From NCBI RefSeq assembly GCF_026339875.1, contig NZ_JAPEPZ010000001.1, forward strand, positions 8,804,001 to 8,868,000: DNA of 64,000 nt, read 5' to 3'. Under the pieces are notes generated by a model that saw only the letters and a list, made by a program, of their open reading frames with translations, was not told the DNA's origin and made no database searches. Positions 1 through 8,853 of the stretch are shown piece by piece. The DNA is from Streptomyces sp. NBC_01571 (GTDB lineage Bacteria > Actinomycetota > Actinomycetes > Streptomycetales > Streptomycetaceae). Numbering within the stretch: the stretch's first letter is position 1; every line of letters starts with the position of its first letter. The position numbers and the translations under genes are program-made.

Positions 1-99
1 ACGGCCGGAAGGCCGCCACGCTAGCACCGGGCGGTACGGCCCCGCACCCGTGTTTCCCGGGCCGCCCGACCGGCCGAAGCCGGACCGTCTCCCGCTCCG

Positions 100-151
100 C
101 GCGACCGGTCCGCGCGACCGGTCCGAGGCTCCGCTCCGCGCGACCGGTCCG
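100..151. repeat. Three copies of a 13-bp repeat
   Basis: The unit CGCGACCGGTCCG occurs at 100-112, 113-125 and 139-151. Each copy holds the 8-bp palindrome GACCGGTC. The array lies just beyond the 3' end of the cation-efflux gene on the minus strand. No coding region is recognisable in bases 1-159. Confidence 0.8.
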
Positions 152-159
152 CGCCCCGC

Positions 160-1099
160 TCAGTGGCAGAGCCTCGCCTCGTGCCGCGCGTGTCCGCTCG
201 GCTCCAGCTGGAAGGTGCAGTGCTCCAGGTCGAAGTGGTGGCCCAGGCGGCCCCGAAGCTCGAGGAGCACCTTCTCGTGCCGGCCGGCGTCCAGCACGTC
301 CGCGGCGACGACCACATGGGCGGAGAGGACCGGAATGCCGGACGTGATGGTCCAGGCGTGCAGGTCGTGGACGTCCTCGACGCCGGGCACCGCCACGATG
401 TGCGCGCGCACCTCCGCCATGTCGACATGCTGGGGCGCCGCCTCCAGGAGCACGTTCAGCGTCTCCCGGAGCAGCTTGCAGGTGCGCGGTACGATCATGA
501 CGCCGATGAGGATCGAGGCGATCGGGTCGGCGGCCCGCCAGCCGGTGGTCATGATCACCGCCGCGGAGACGACGACGGCCACCGAGCCCAGCGCGTCCGC
601 CGCCACCTCCAGGAAGGCGCCGCGCACGTTCAGGCTGTCCCGGCGGCCGCGCATCAGCAGTGCGAGCGAGACCGTGTTCGCGGCCAGGCCGACCAGGCCG
701 ACGGCGACCGGTCGGTCCGCCCGCGGTCCCGGCGGGCGTCACGAAGCGCTGGACCGCCTCGTACAGGACGTAGCCCCCGACACCGAGCAGCAGCAGACAG
801 TTGGCGAGCGCGGCGAGGATCTCCGCCCGCGCGCAGCCGAAGGTGCGGTTCCCGCCCGCGGGGCGGTTGGCGAAGTGGATCGCGAGCAGGGCCATGCCGA
901 GGCCCAGCGCGTCCGTCGCCATGTGGGCCGCGTCCGCGACGAGCGCGAGCGAGTCGGCGAGGACACCGCCGGTGATCTCGACCACCGTCACGGCCAGCGT
1001 GATCGACAGCGCCACCCGCAGTCTCCCGCGGTACGCGGCCGCCGCCGTGCCGGTCCTGGGCCCGTCGTGCGTGTGCCCGTGGTCGTGTCCAGCCCCCAT
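160..1099 (-). pseudogene. Cation diffusion facilitator (CzcD-like), apparent frameshift
   Basis: This gene would encode a cation diffusion facilitator exporting divalent metals such as zinc by proton antiport. Reading from ATG at 1099 (upstream GGGGAGG ribosome site) gives a His-rich N-terminus, MGAGHDHGHTHDG, and the metal-binding segment with DSLALVADAAHM. This frame runs to about 720. The C-terminal half (GRRDSLNVRGAFLEVAADAL, then the cytoplasmic HDLHAW domain) is in a different frame that stops at 160. Dropping one G from GCGGGCGG near 718-724 restores a single reading frame of about 312 residues, the usual family length. It is either a recent pseudogene or a one-base error in the sequence. 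It lies downstream of galE on the same strand but behind a strong hairpin, so it probably has its own promoter. Confidence 0.75.
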
Positions 1100-1188
1100 G
1101 GAAGCCGCCTCCCCTCCGCTGCCCGGAAACACAGTGAACTACGGGCGGGGGTATCGGGCCAAGGCGGCACTGAACACCGTTGTCATCT

Positions 1189-1223
1189 GCTCTGACCTGC
1201 GTAAACGAGACGCAGGTCAGAGC
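1189..1223 (-). terminator. Perfect 14-bp hairpin after galE
   Basis: GCTCTGACCTGCGT at 1189-1202 pairs exactly with 1210-1223 around a 7-nt loop. It sits 13 bp beyond the galE stop codon, so it is probably that gene's terminator. The flanks have only short T/A runs, as is usual in Streptomyces. Confidence 0.75.
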
Positions 1224-1235
1224 GGGGAAAGATCG

Positions 1236-2213
1236 TTAATCCTGTGTCGGGGGGTGATGAAGCCGCCATCCGTCCCACGCCGACGCGACCATCTCGCGCA
1301 CTGCGCGCCGCGCGCTCCAGTCCAGCTCCCGGGCGGCCAGCGCGGCCGAGGCGACCGCGCGCGGCGCGTCACCGGGACGACGCGGCTCGACGACCGGCTC
1401 CCGAGTGTCACCGCTGACCTCCGCGATGAGCGTGAGCAGCTCACGTACCGAGACGCCCTCGCCCCGGCCGATGTTCACGGTGAGATCGCCCGTCGCGTCG
1501 CCCGCCAGCCGGCGGGCCGCCGCGAGGTGTGCCTCGGCGAGGTCCGCGACGTGGATGTAGTCCCGGACGCAAGTGCCGTCCGGCGTCGGATAGTCGGCGC
1601 CGAAGATCCGCGGGGCCTCGCCGCGGGTGAGGCGGTCGAAGACCATCGGGATCACGTTGAACACCCCGGTGTCGGCGAGCTCCGGCGTGGCCGCGCCCGC
1701 CACGTTGAAGTAGCGCAGGCACACCGTCGCGATGCCGTGCGCCCGGCCCGCCGCCCGCACCAGCCACTCCCCGGTGAGCTTCGTCTCCCCGTACGGGCTC
1801 ATCGGCGCGCACGGGGTGTCCTCCGTGATGAGGTCCACGTCCGGGTTGCCGTAGACGGCCGCGGAGGAGGAGAACAGGAACCGCCGCACACCCGCCCCGG
1901 CCACCGCCTCCAGAAGCGTCGCGAGACCGCCCACGTTCTCCTGGTAGTAGCGCGTGGGCTGGTCCACGGACTCACCGACCTGCTTGCGCGCCGCGAGATG
2001 CACCACACCCGTCACCGCGTGCTCCGCGAGAACCCGCTTGAGCAGCTCCCCGTCCAGAGACGATCCCTGCACCAGGGGGATGCTCTCCGGGAGCCGCCGG
2101 GCCACCCCGGACGAGAGGTCGTCCAGGGCGACGACGCGCTCCCCGGCCTCCGCCATCGCCCGCGCCACATGTGCCCCGATGTATCCGGCCCCGCCTGTGA
2201 TCAGCCATGTCAT
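1236..2213 (-). CDS. galE: UDP-glucose 4-epimerase
   Basis: A 325-residue extended short-chain dehydrogenase that interconverts UDP-glucose and UDP-galactose, using bound NAD. The N-terminal Rossmann motif GGAGYIG is at residues 7-13. The catalytic triad region shows SSSAAVYG at 115-122 and the YxxxK motif Y141-G-E-T-K145. The sequence RYFNVAGA and a PDGTCVRDYIHVADLA segment are typical of bacterial GalE. It is transcribed divergently from the glycopolymer operon starting at 2586 and may supply UDP-galactose for it; that link is inferred from position. The epimerase could accept another UDP-sugar. Confidence 0.9.
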   Translation of the reverse strand: MTWLITGGAGYIGAHVARAMAEAGERVVALDDLSSGVARRLPESIPLVQGSSLDGELLKRVLAEHAVTGVVHLAARKQVGESVDQPTRYYQENVGGLATLLEAVAGAGVRRFLFSSSAAVYGNPDVDLITEDTPCAPMSPYGETKLTGEWLVRAAGRAHGIATVCLRYFNVAGAATPELADTGVFNVIPMVFDRLTRGEAPRIFGADYPTPDGTCVRDYIHVADLAEAHLAAARRLAGDATGDLTVNIGRGEGVSVRELLTLIAEVSGDTREPVVEPRRPGDAPRAVASAALAARELDWSARRAVREMVASAWDGWRLHHPPTQD

Positions 2214-2585
2214 GGACGACCACCCTATGCCGGGCCCGGTACCGCGCCCGTCCTGCCGTGTTCCGGACCGGTGCGCCGGTTCTCGTACGCAATGCCGGCA
2301 ATGGTCCGGTCTGGGGTCGCGGTTTGTCGCGCGGACCCCGGATCACCGATGATGATCGCGGCGCGGACGGTCACGCAGACCAGGTTGATCGGACCGTGAA
2401 CGGGTGGTGAACACCCGCTTCTCATCATCCGATAGCCTCTGCCGACATGCCGCCCGGCGGCCGCAGGCGCAGGCCGCGCCCTCCCGCCCGCCCTCGGGGC
2501 GGACGACGGGAGGACGAGGAAAGGGCCCGGGCCCGGGCCGTCCCACCACGCACATGCCGGCGCGAGGCCGCCCGGCACCCAGGGA
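2214..2585. promoter_or_regulatory. Divergent intergenic region between galE and the glycopolymer operon
   Basis: This 372-bp region must hold promoters for both directions. The clearest element is the inverted repeat CGGGTG-GTGAA-CACCCG at 2401-2417, a plausible operator. A TTGATC at 2385-2390 could be a -35 box, but no convincing -10 follows. Open frames through the region have no coding character. Confidence 0.4.
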
Positions 2586-4388
2586 GTGAGTTCGCTGTCG
2601 ACCGCCATCCTCACCGGCCAGCCGGTCCCCGGATCGTCGCTCGAGGGCGATCTGCGGTCGCTCGGGTTCGACGTGCGGTCCGCCGTCGAAGCCGGTGACG
2701 CCGAGACCCTGCTGGCCGCCGTACCGGCAGGTGAGCGGGTCGCCGTCGTCGACGCCCGCTTCGTCGGGCACCCGCACGCTCTGCGCCTCGGCCTCACGGA
2801 CCCCCGGTTCCCGGCCTCCGCGGTGCCCGGCGCCGTGTCCGTGCAGCCCGAGGCCCGCCGGGCGCTGACCCGCGCCATGGCCCGCGAGAGCTCCGTGTCC
2901 GGTGGCCTGGCCGTCGCGACCGACAACCTCGCGGGGCGTCTCACCGCGGCCCTCGACGCCGACGGCGTCGCCGTGCACCACCCCGAGCTGGGCTCGCTGG
3001 TGGCCGCCGTCCCCGGCGACCCGCAGGAACGCAACGAGATCCGGCAGGCCGTCTCCGCCGTGGACGACGAGGCCATCCGGCTGCGCAGCGCCGTGAAGGC
3101 CCGCGACGGCTTCTTCACCACGTACTGCATCAGCCCCTACTCCCGCTACCTCGCCCGCTGGTGCGCCCGCCGAGGCCTGACCCCGAACCAGGTCACCACC
3201 GCCTCACTGCTGACCGCGCTGATCGCCGCGGGCTGCGCCGCCACCGGCACCCGCGCCGGGTTCGTCGCGGCCGGCCTGCTGCTCCTGTTCTCCTTCGTCC
3301 TGGACTGCACCGACGGGCAGCTGGCCCGCTACTCCCTGCAGTACTCGACGCTCGGCGCCTGGCTGGACGCGACCTTCGACCGGGCCAAGGAGTACGCCTA
3401 CTACGCGGGCCTCGCCCTCGGCGCGGCCCGCGGCGGCGACGACGTGTGGGCGCTCGCCCTGGGCGCGATGATCCTGCAGACCTGCCGGCACGTCGTCGAC
3501 TTCTCCTTCAACGAGGCGAACCACGACGCCACCGCCAACACCAGCCCCACCGCGGCCCTCTCCGGCAAGCTCGACAGCGTCGGCTGGACGGTCTGGGTGC
3601 GCCGGATGATAGTCCTGCCCATCGGCGAACGATGGGCGATGATCGCCGTTCTCACGGCGCTGACCACACCCCGGATCACCTTCTACGCGCTGCTCGTCGG
3701 CTGCGCCTTCGCGGCGACGTACACCACGGCGGGCCGGGTGCTGCGCTCGCTGACCCGCAAGGCCCGCCGCACGGACCGGGCGGCACAGGCGCTGGCCGAC
3801 CTCGCGGACAGCGGACCGCTCGTCGACCTGCTGGTCCGCCTCGCCCGCGGCACCGCCCGGCACACGGCGCCCGTCAGCGCCTTCGTCGGCGGACTCCTCG
3901 TGGTCGCCTCGGCCGTGCTGTGGGGCTCCGGCTGGCAGACCGTCGTTTTCGCCGTCGTCTACACACTGATGTCCGCCGCCGCCGTCGTCAGCCCCCTCAA
4001 GGGTGCCCTCGACTGGCTGGTCCCCCCGGTCTTCCGTGCCGCCGAGTACCTCACCGTTCTGGTACTGGCAGTCAAAGCCGACGTGAACGGAGTGCTTCCC
4101 GCGGCTTTCGGCCTGGTGGCCGCGGTCGCCTACCATCACTACGACACGGTGTACCGCATCCGCGGCAACGCGGGCGCGCCGCCGCGCTGGCTGGTGCGGG
4201 CGACCGGGGGGCACGAAGGCAGGACGCTGCTGGTCACCGTCCTGGCCGCGGTGCTCACCGCCGCACAGTTCGAGGTCGCGCTCACGGCGCTCGCCGTGGC
4301 CGTGGCCGTGCTGGTGCTCTTCGAGAGCATCCGCTTCTGGGCGTCCTCCGGGGCGCCCGCCGTACACGATGAAGGAGAACCCGCATGA
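2586..4388 (+). CDS. CDP-alcohol phosphotransferase, DUF5941-type, with extra N-terminal domain
   Basis: A 600-residue membrane protein starting at GTG 2586. Residues 1 to about 190 form a soluble domain I do not recognise. Residues about 190-385 are a CDP-alcohol phosphatidyltransferase core with the full signature D240-x2-D243-G-x2-A-R-x8-G-x3-D261-x3-D265, whose four aspartates bind metal and catalyse transfer of a phospho-alcohol from a CDP-alcohol to a hydroxyl acceptor. More membrane segments follow to the C-terminus; I recall this part being called DUF5941 in Streptomyces. It overlaps the next gene by 4 bp (ATGA), so the two are translationally coupled. The alcohol and the acceptor cannot be read from sequence; neighbours point to a cell-envelope polymer. 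Confidence 0.85.
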   Translation: MSSLSTAILTGQPVPGSSLEGDLRSLGFDVRSAVEAGDAETLLAAVPAGERVAVVDARFVGHPHALRLGLTDPRFPASAVPGAVSVQPEARRALTRAMARESSVSGGLAVATDNLAGRLTAALDADGVAVHHPELGSLVAAVPGDPQERNEIRQAVSAVDDEAIRLRSAVKARDGFFTTYCISPYSRYLARWCARRGLTPNQVTTASLLTALIAAGCAATGTRAGFVAAGLLLLFSFVLDCTDGQLARYSLQYSTLGAWLDATFDRAKEYAYYAGLALGAARGGDDVWALALGAMILQTCRHVVDFSFNEANHDATANTSPTAALSGKLDSVGWTVWVRRMIVLPIGERWAMIAVLTALTTPRITFYALLVGCAFAATYTTAGRVLRSLTRKARRTDRAAQALADLADSGPLVDLLVRLARGTARHTAPVSAFVGGLLVVASAVLWGSGWQTVVFAVVYTLMSAAAVVSPLKGALDWLVPPVFRAAEYLTVLVLAVKADVNGVLPAAFGLVAAVAYHHYDTVYRIRGNAGAPPRWLVRATGGHEGRTLLVTVLAAVLTAAQFEVALTALAVAVAVLVLFESIRFWASSGAPAVHDEGEPA

Positions 4389-5137
4389 TCGGCCTCGTGC
4401 TGGCGGCCGGCGCCGGACGGCGTCTGCGCCCCTACACCGACAGCCTCCCCAAGGCTCTCGTGCCGGTTGGTCCCGCGGGCATAGAGGACAGCATCACGGT
4501 CCTGGACCTGACCCTCGGCAACTTCGCCGAGATCGGTCTGACCGAGGTCGGCATCATCGTCGGCTACCGCAAGGAAGCCGTCTACGACCGCAAGGCGGCC
4601 CTGGAGGAGAAGTACGGCCTCCGGATCACCCTCATCGACAACGACAAGGCCGAGGAGTGGAACAACGCCTACTCCCTGTGGTGCGGCCGTGACGCCCTCA
4701 CGGACGGTGTGATCCTCGCCAACGGCGACACCGTGCACCCGGTCTCCGTCGAGAGGACGCTGCTCGCCGCCCGCGGCGACGGCAAGCGGATCATCCTCGC
4801 CCTCGACACGGTCAAGAAGCTCGCCGACGAGGAGATGAAGGTCGTCGTGGACCCCGACAAGGGCGTCCGGAAGATCACCAAGCTCATGGAGCCGGCCGAG
4901 GCCACCGGCGAGTACATCGGCGTCACCCTCATCGAGGGCGAGGCCGCGGCCGACCTCGCCGACGCGCTGAAGACGGTCTGGGAGACGGACCCGCAGCAGT
5001 TCTACGAGCACGGCTACCAGGAGCTCGTGAACCGCGGCTTCCGGATCGACGTGGCCCCCATCGGCGATGTCAAGTGGGTCGAGATCGACAACCACGAGGA
5101 CCTCGCCAAGGGACGTGAGATCGCGTGCCAGTACTGA
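4385..5137 (+). CDS. Sugar/alcohol-phosphate nucleotidyltransferase
   Basis: A 250-residue GT-A-fold nucleotidyltransferase. The N-terminal signature AGAGRRLRPYTDSLPKALVP carries the conserved G-x-G-x-R-x-x-P-x-T and the catalytic lysine of the PK pair. It resembles cytidylyltransferases that activate choline phosphate or inositol phosphate. Between CDP-alcohol phosphotransferases its likely job is to make the CDP-alcohol they consume (inference). It overlaps both neighbours, 4 bp upstream and 13 bp downstream. A UTP-dependent sugar-1-phosphate enzyme cannot be excluded. Confidence 0.85.
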   Translation: MIGLVLAAGAGRRLRPYTDSLPKALVPVGPAGIEDSITVLDLTLGNFAEIGLTEVGIIVGYRKEAVYDRKAALEEKYGLRITLIDNDKAEEWNNAYSLWCGRDALTDGVILANGDTVHPVSVERTLLAARGDGKRIILALDTVKKLADEEMKVVVDPDKGVRKITKLMEPAEATGEYIGVTLIEGEAAADLADALKTVWETDPQQFYEHGYQELVNRGFRIDVAPIGDVKWVEIDNHEDLAKGREIACQY

Positions 5138-6186
5138 CGAGGCTCATCCCCTCGCCGGTCGTCGTCGACATCCGTCCGGGTGCCCTGGACGACCTGGCGA
5201 GCGTGCTCTCCGACGAGCGGATCTCCCACTCGGGCAAGCTGGCCGTCGCGGTCAGCGGCGGCTCGGGAGCCGGGCTGCGCGAGCGGCTCGCCCCGGCCCT
5301 GCCCGGCGCCACCTGGTACGAGGTCGGCGGCGGCACCCTCGACGACGCGATCCGGCTGGCCGGCGACATGAGAGCGGGCCACTACGACGCGGTCGTGGGC
5401 CTGGGCGGCGGCAAGATCATCGACTGTGCGAAGTTCGCCGCCGCGCGGGTCGGCCTCCCCCTGGTCGCCGTGCCGACGAACCTCGCCCACGACGGCCTGT
5501 GCTCCCCGGTCGCGACGCTCGACAACGACGCGGGCCGCGGGTCCTACGGCGTGCCGAACCCGATCGCGGTGGTCATCGACCTCGACGTGATCCGCGAGGC
5601 ACCCGCGCGCTTCGTCCGGGCCGGCATCGGTGACGCCGTCTCCAACATCTCCGCGATCGCGGACTGGGAGCTGGCCCACCGCGTCAACGGCGAGAAGATC
5701 GACGGCCTGGCCGCCGCGATGGCACGGCAGGCCGGCGAGGCCGTGCTGCGCCACCCCGGCGGCATCGGGGACAACGACTTCCTCCAAGTGCTCGCCGAGG
5801 CGCTCGTCCTCAGCGGAATCGCCATGTCGGTCTCGGGCGACTCCCGGCCCTCGTCGGGCGCCTGCCACGAGATCAACCACGCGTTCGACCTCCTCTTCCC
5901 CCGCCGCGCCGCGAGCCACGGCGAGCAGTGCGGCCTGGGGGCGGCCTTCGCGATGTACCTGCGGGGGGCGCACGAGGAGTCGGTGTACATGGCCGAGGTG
6001 CTGCACCGCCACGGGCTGCCGGTGCTGCCCGAGGAGATCGGCTTCACGGTGGACGAGTTCGTCCAGGTCGTGGAGTTCGCCCCGCAGACCCGGCCAGGCC
6101 GCTACACGATCCTCGAACACCTCGACCTGAAAACCCACCAGATCAAGGACATCTACTCCGACTATGCCAAGGCCATCAGTAGCTGA
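5125..6186 (+). CDS. sn-Glycerol-1-phosphate dehydrogenase-like protein (iron/zinc alcohol dehydrogenase superfamily)
   Basis: A 353-residue NAD(P)-dependent metalloenzyme starting at GTG 5125. It shows GLGGGKIIDCAKFAA for the dinucleotide and the segment PTNLAHDGLCSP, close to the P-T-x-x-x-x-D-G-x-x-S-P of archaeal glycerol-1-phosphate dehydrogenase and bacterial AraM. Likely metal ligands are the Asp of HDG, a His in SSGACHEINHAF and the His of ASHGEQCG. Such enzymes reduce dihydroxyacetone phosphate to sn-glycerol 1-phosphate. With a nucleotidyltransferase on one side and a CDP-alcohol transferase on the other, it could supply the polyol phosphate that becomes the CDP-alcohol. The true substrate is unknown; other polyol phosphates are possible. 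Confidence 0.75.
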   Translation: MPVLTRLIPSPVVVDIRPGALDDLASVLSDERISHSGKLAVAVSGGSGAGLRERLAPALPGATWYEVGGGTLDDAIRLAGDMRAGHYDAVVGLGGGKIIDCAKFAAARVGLPLVAVPTNLAHDGLCSPVATLDNDAGRGSYGVPNPIAVVIDLDVIREAPARFVRAGIGDAVSNISAIADWELAHRVNGEKIDGLAAAMARQAGEAVLRHPGGIGDNDFLQVLAEALVLSGIAMSVSGDSRPSSGACHEINHAFDLLFPRRAASHGEQCGLGAAFAMYLRGAHEESVYMAEVLHRHGLPVLPEEIGFTVDEFVQVVEFAPQTRPGRYTILEHLDLKTHQIKDIYSDYAKAISS

Positions 6187-6943
6187 ACTCCGCCCCGTCG
6201 TTCATCCCGCAGGGGTGAAGGACCGGCGCAGCGGTGAGCACTGGGCGGGACGCCTGTACATGCGAGAGATCTCGCTGCGCTGCGACCGCTACCTGGTGAA
6301 CACCAGGATCACGCCCAACCAGCTCACGTACCTGATGACCGTCTGCGGCGTGCTCGCGGCCCCGGCCCTGCTGGTGCCGGGGATCGCGGGCGCCGTGCTC
6401 GGCGTGGTCGCGGTCCAGCTGTACCTGCTCCTGGACTGCGTCGACGGCGAGATCGCGCGCTGGAAGAAGCAGTACTCGCTCGGCGGGGTCTACCTGGACC
6501 GCGTCGGCGCCTATCTGACCGACGCGGCCGTCCTCGTCGGCCTCGGGCTGCGCGCCGCCGACCTGTGGGGCAGCGGGCGCGTCGACTGGCTGTGGGCCTT
6601 CCTCGGCACGCTGGCGGCCCTCGGCGCGATCCTGGTCAAGGCCGAGACCGACCTCGTCGGTGTGGCCCGCCACCAGAGCGGACTGCCGCCGGTCAAGGAG
6701 GCCGCGTCCGAGCCCCGCTCCTCCGGCATGGCCTTCGCGCGCCGGGCCGCCGCCGCGCTCAAGTTCCACCGGCTGATCCTCGGCATCGAGGCGACCCTGC
6801 TGATCCTGGTCCTCGCGATCGCCGACCAGGTCAGGGGAGACCTGTTCTTCACCCGGCTCGGCACCGCCGTCCTCGCGGGCATCGCGCTCGTGCAGACCCT
6901 GCTGCACCTCGTGTCCATCCTCGCCTCCAGCAGGCTGAAGTGA
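6164..6943 (+). CDS. CDP-alcohol phosphotransferase family protein lacking the fourth aspartate
   Basis: A 259-residue integral membrane protein of the CDP-alcohol phosphatidyltransferase family. The signature region reads D91-x2-D94-G-x2-A-R99-x8-G108-x3-D112-x3-A116. The fourth aspartate, which acts as catalytic base in the family, is replaced by alanine, whereas the paralogue at 2586 keeps it (D265). The remaining sequence gives about six hydrophobic segments. It overlaps the dehydrogenase upstream by 23 bp and the glycosyltransferase downstream by 4 bp. It may be a partner subunit of the larger paralogue or use a different base; activity is uncertain. Confidence 0.85.
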   Translation: MPRPSVAELRPVVHPAGVKDRRSGEHWAGRLYMREISLRCDRYLVNTRITPNQLTYLMTVCGVLAAPALLVPGIAGAVLGVVAVQLYLLLDCVDGEIARWKKQYSLGGVYLDRVGAYLTDAAVLVGLGLRAADLWGSGRVDWLWAFLGTLAALGAILVKAETDLVGVARHQSGLPPVKEAASEPRSSGMAFARRAAAALKFHRLILGIEATLLILVLAIADQVRGDLFFTRLGTAVLAGIALVQTLLHLVSILASSRLK

Positions 6944-7824
6944 GCGCGGCGATGAAGGTCGGCGCGGTCATCATCACCATGGGCAACCGCCCTGACGAGC
7001 TCCGGGCCCTGCTCGACTCCGTGGCCAAGCAGGACGGTGACCGGGTCGAGGTGGTCGTGGTGGGCAACGGGTCGCCCGTCCCGGACGTCCCGGAAGGCAT
7101 ACGCACCGTCGAGCTGCCCGAGAACCTGGGCATACCCGGCGGCCGCAACGTCGGCATCGAGGCCTTCGGACCCGGCGGCGCCGACGTCGACATCCTGCTC
7201 TTCCTCGACGACGACGGGCTCCTCGCCACCCACGACACCGCCGAGCTGTGCCGCCGTGCCTTCGCCGCCGACCCGGCGCTCGGCATCATCAGCTTCCGTA
7301 TCGCCGACCCGGAGACCGGCGAGACCCAGCGCCGCCACGTGCCGCGGCTGCGCGCCTCCGACCCGATGCGCTCCTCGCGCGTCACCACCTTCCTCGGCGG
7401 CGCCAACGCGGTCCGTACGAAGGTCTTCGGCCAGGTCGGGGGACTTCCGGACGAGTTCTTCTACGCCCATGAGGAGACCGACCTGGCCTGGCGGGCGCTG
7501 GACGCCGGCTGGATGATCGACTACCGGTCCGACATGGTGCTGTACCACCCGACGACGGCGCCTTCGCGGCACGCGGTCTACCACCGGATGGTGGCCCGCA
7601 ACCGTGTCTGGCTCGCCCGCCGGAACCTTCCCGCACCGCTCGTCCCCGTGTATCTGGGCGTCTGGCTGCTCCTGACGCTGGCCCGCCGCCCCTCCGGACC
7701 CGCGCTGAAGGCCTGGTTCGGCGGTTTCAAGGAGGGCTGGACCAGCTCGTGCGGACGGAGGCGTCCCATGAAGTGGCGTACGGTGTGGCGCCTGAGCAGA
7801 CTGGGCCGTCCTCCCGTCATCTGA
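6940..7824 (+). CDS. Family 2 glycosyltransferase
   Basis: A 294-residue GT2 (GT-A fold) enzyme, read from GTG 6940, which overlaps the preceding stop as GTGA; an in-frame ATG at 6952 is an alternative. It has the N-terminal nucleotide-sugar fold with VVVGNGSPVP, ENLGIPGGRNVGI, the metal-binding cluster FLDDDG and the acceptor-site motif HEETDLAWR. A hydrophobic stretch near the C-terminus (VPVYLGVWLLLTLA) suggests membrane association. The resemblance is to rhamnosyl- and galactosyl-transferases of surface polymers. In this operon it probably adds the sugar of the repeat unit; donor and linkage are not evident. Confidence 0.88.
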   Translation: MSAAMKVGAVIITMGNRPDELRALLDSVAKQDGDRVEVVVVGNGSPVPDVPEGIRTVELPENLGIPGGRNVGIEAFGPGGADVDILLFLDDDGLLATHDTAELCRRAFAADPALGIISFRIADPETGETQRRHVPRLRASDPMRSSRVTTFLGGANAVRTKVFGQVGGLPDEFFYAHEETDLAWRALDAGWMIDYRSDMVLYHPTTAPSRHAVYHRMVARNRVWLARRNLPAPLVPVYLGVWLLLTLARRPSGPALKAWFGGFKEGWTSSCGRRRPMKWRTVWRLSRLGRPPVI

Positions 7825-7923
7825 CAAGCTCGTTCCCGTGAGCACGTGGTCCCGACCCCGGTCCCGTGTCCATGGCCCTGACCGACCCGGCCGTGCGCAT
7901 CCCGAAGACGAAAGTTTCCCCTT

Positions 7924-8853
7924 GTGAGTGACACAACGCAGGACGGAGCGGTCGCGGTGAGCGACCACCCGTCGCCCGATGGCGGGCTCTCCGCCGCCGA
8001 GCTGGCCGGAAAGTACGGGCTGGCGGTCAGCGGTGCGCGGCCCGGCCTCGGCGAGTACGTGCGTCAGCTGTGGGGGCGGCGGCACTTCATCCTCGCCTTC
8101 TCGCAGGCCAAGCTCACCGCCCAGTACAGCCAGGCCAAACTCGGCCAGCTGTGGCAGGTGGCGACGCCGCTGCTGAACGCCGCCGTGTACTACTTCATCT
8201 TCGGTCTGATCCTGAAGGCCAGCCGGGGCATGTCGCACGACACGTACATCCCGTTCCTGGTGACCGGCGTCTTCGTGTTCACCTTCACGCAGAGCTCGAT
8301 CATGGCCGGCGTCCGGGCGATCTCGGGCAACCTCGGGCTGGTGCGCGCGCTGCACTTCCCGCGCGCCTCGCTGCCGATCTCCTTCGCGCTCCAGCAGCTC
8401 CAGCAGCTGCTGTTCTCGATGCTCGTGCTGTTCGTCGTGGCGATCGCGTTCGGCAGCTACCCGGGCCTGTCCTGGCTGCTGATCGTGCCCGTGCTCACGC
8501 TGCAGTTCCTCTTCAACACCGGCCTCGCGCTCATCGTGGCCAGGCTCGGCGCGAAGACCCCGGACCTCGCCCAGCTGATGCCGTTCATACTGCGCACCTG
8601 GATGTACACCTCCGGTGTCATGTTCTCCATCAGCAACATGCTCGTCGGCCGCCCGGAGTGGGTCATCCGCGCGCTCCAGGTGAACCCGGCCGCGATCTAC
8701 ATGGACCTGATGCGCTACGCGCTGATCGACGGCTACGGTGCCTCCCACCTGCCGCCGCACGTATGGGCGATCGCCACCTTCTGGGCCGTGCTCTTCGCCG
8801 CGGGCGGATTCGTGTACTTCTGGAAGGCGGAAGAGAGGTACGGCCGTGGCTGA
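7924..8853 (+). CDS. ABC-2 type polysaccharide/teichoic acid exporter, permease
   Basis: A 309-residue membrane protein of the TagG/Wzm type with an N-terminal cytoplasmic segment, then VRQLWGRRHFILAFSQAKLT and about six membrane spans. It pairs with the ATPase encoded 8 bp inside its own end. Such exporters move undecaprenyl-linked polymers across the membrane. The start is GTG 7924, after a 99-bp gap from the glycosyltransferase. The gap shows no clear terminator, so one transcript is likely. Confidence 0.88.
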   Translation: MSDTTQDGAVAVSDHPSPDGGLSAAELAGKYGLAVSGARPGLGEYVRQLWGRRHFILAFSQAKLTAQYSQAKLGQLWQVATPLLNAAVYYFIFGLILKASRGMSHDTYIPFLVTGVFVFTFTQSSIMAGVRAISGNLGLVRALHFPRASLPISFALQQLQQLLFSMLVLFVVAIAFGSYPGLSWLLIVPVLTLQFLFNTGLALIVARLGAKTPDLAQLMPFILRTWMYTSGVMFSISNMLVGRPEWVIRALQVNPAAIYMDLMRYALIDGYGASHLPPHVWAIATFWAVLFAAGGFVYFWKAEERYGRG

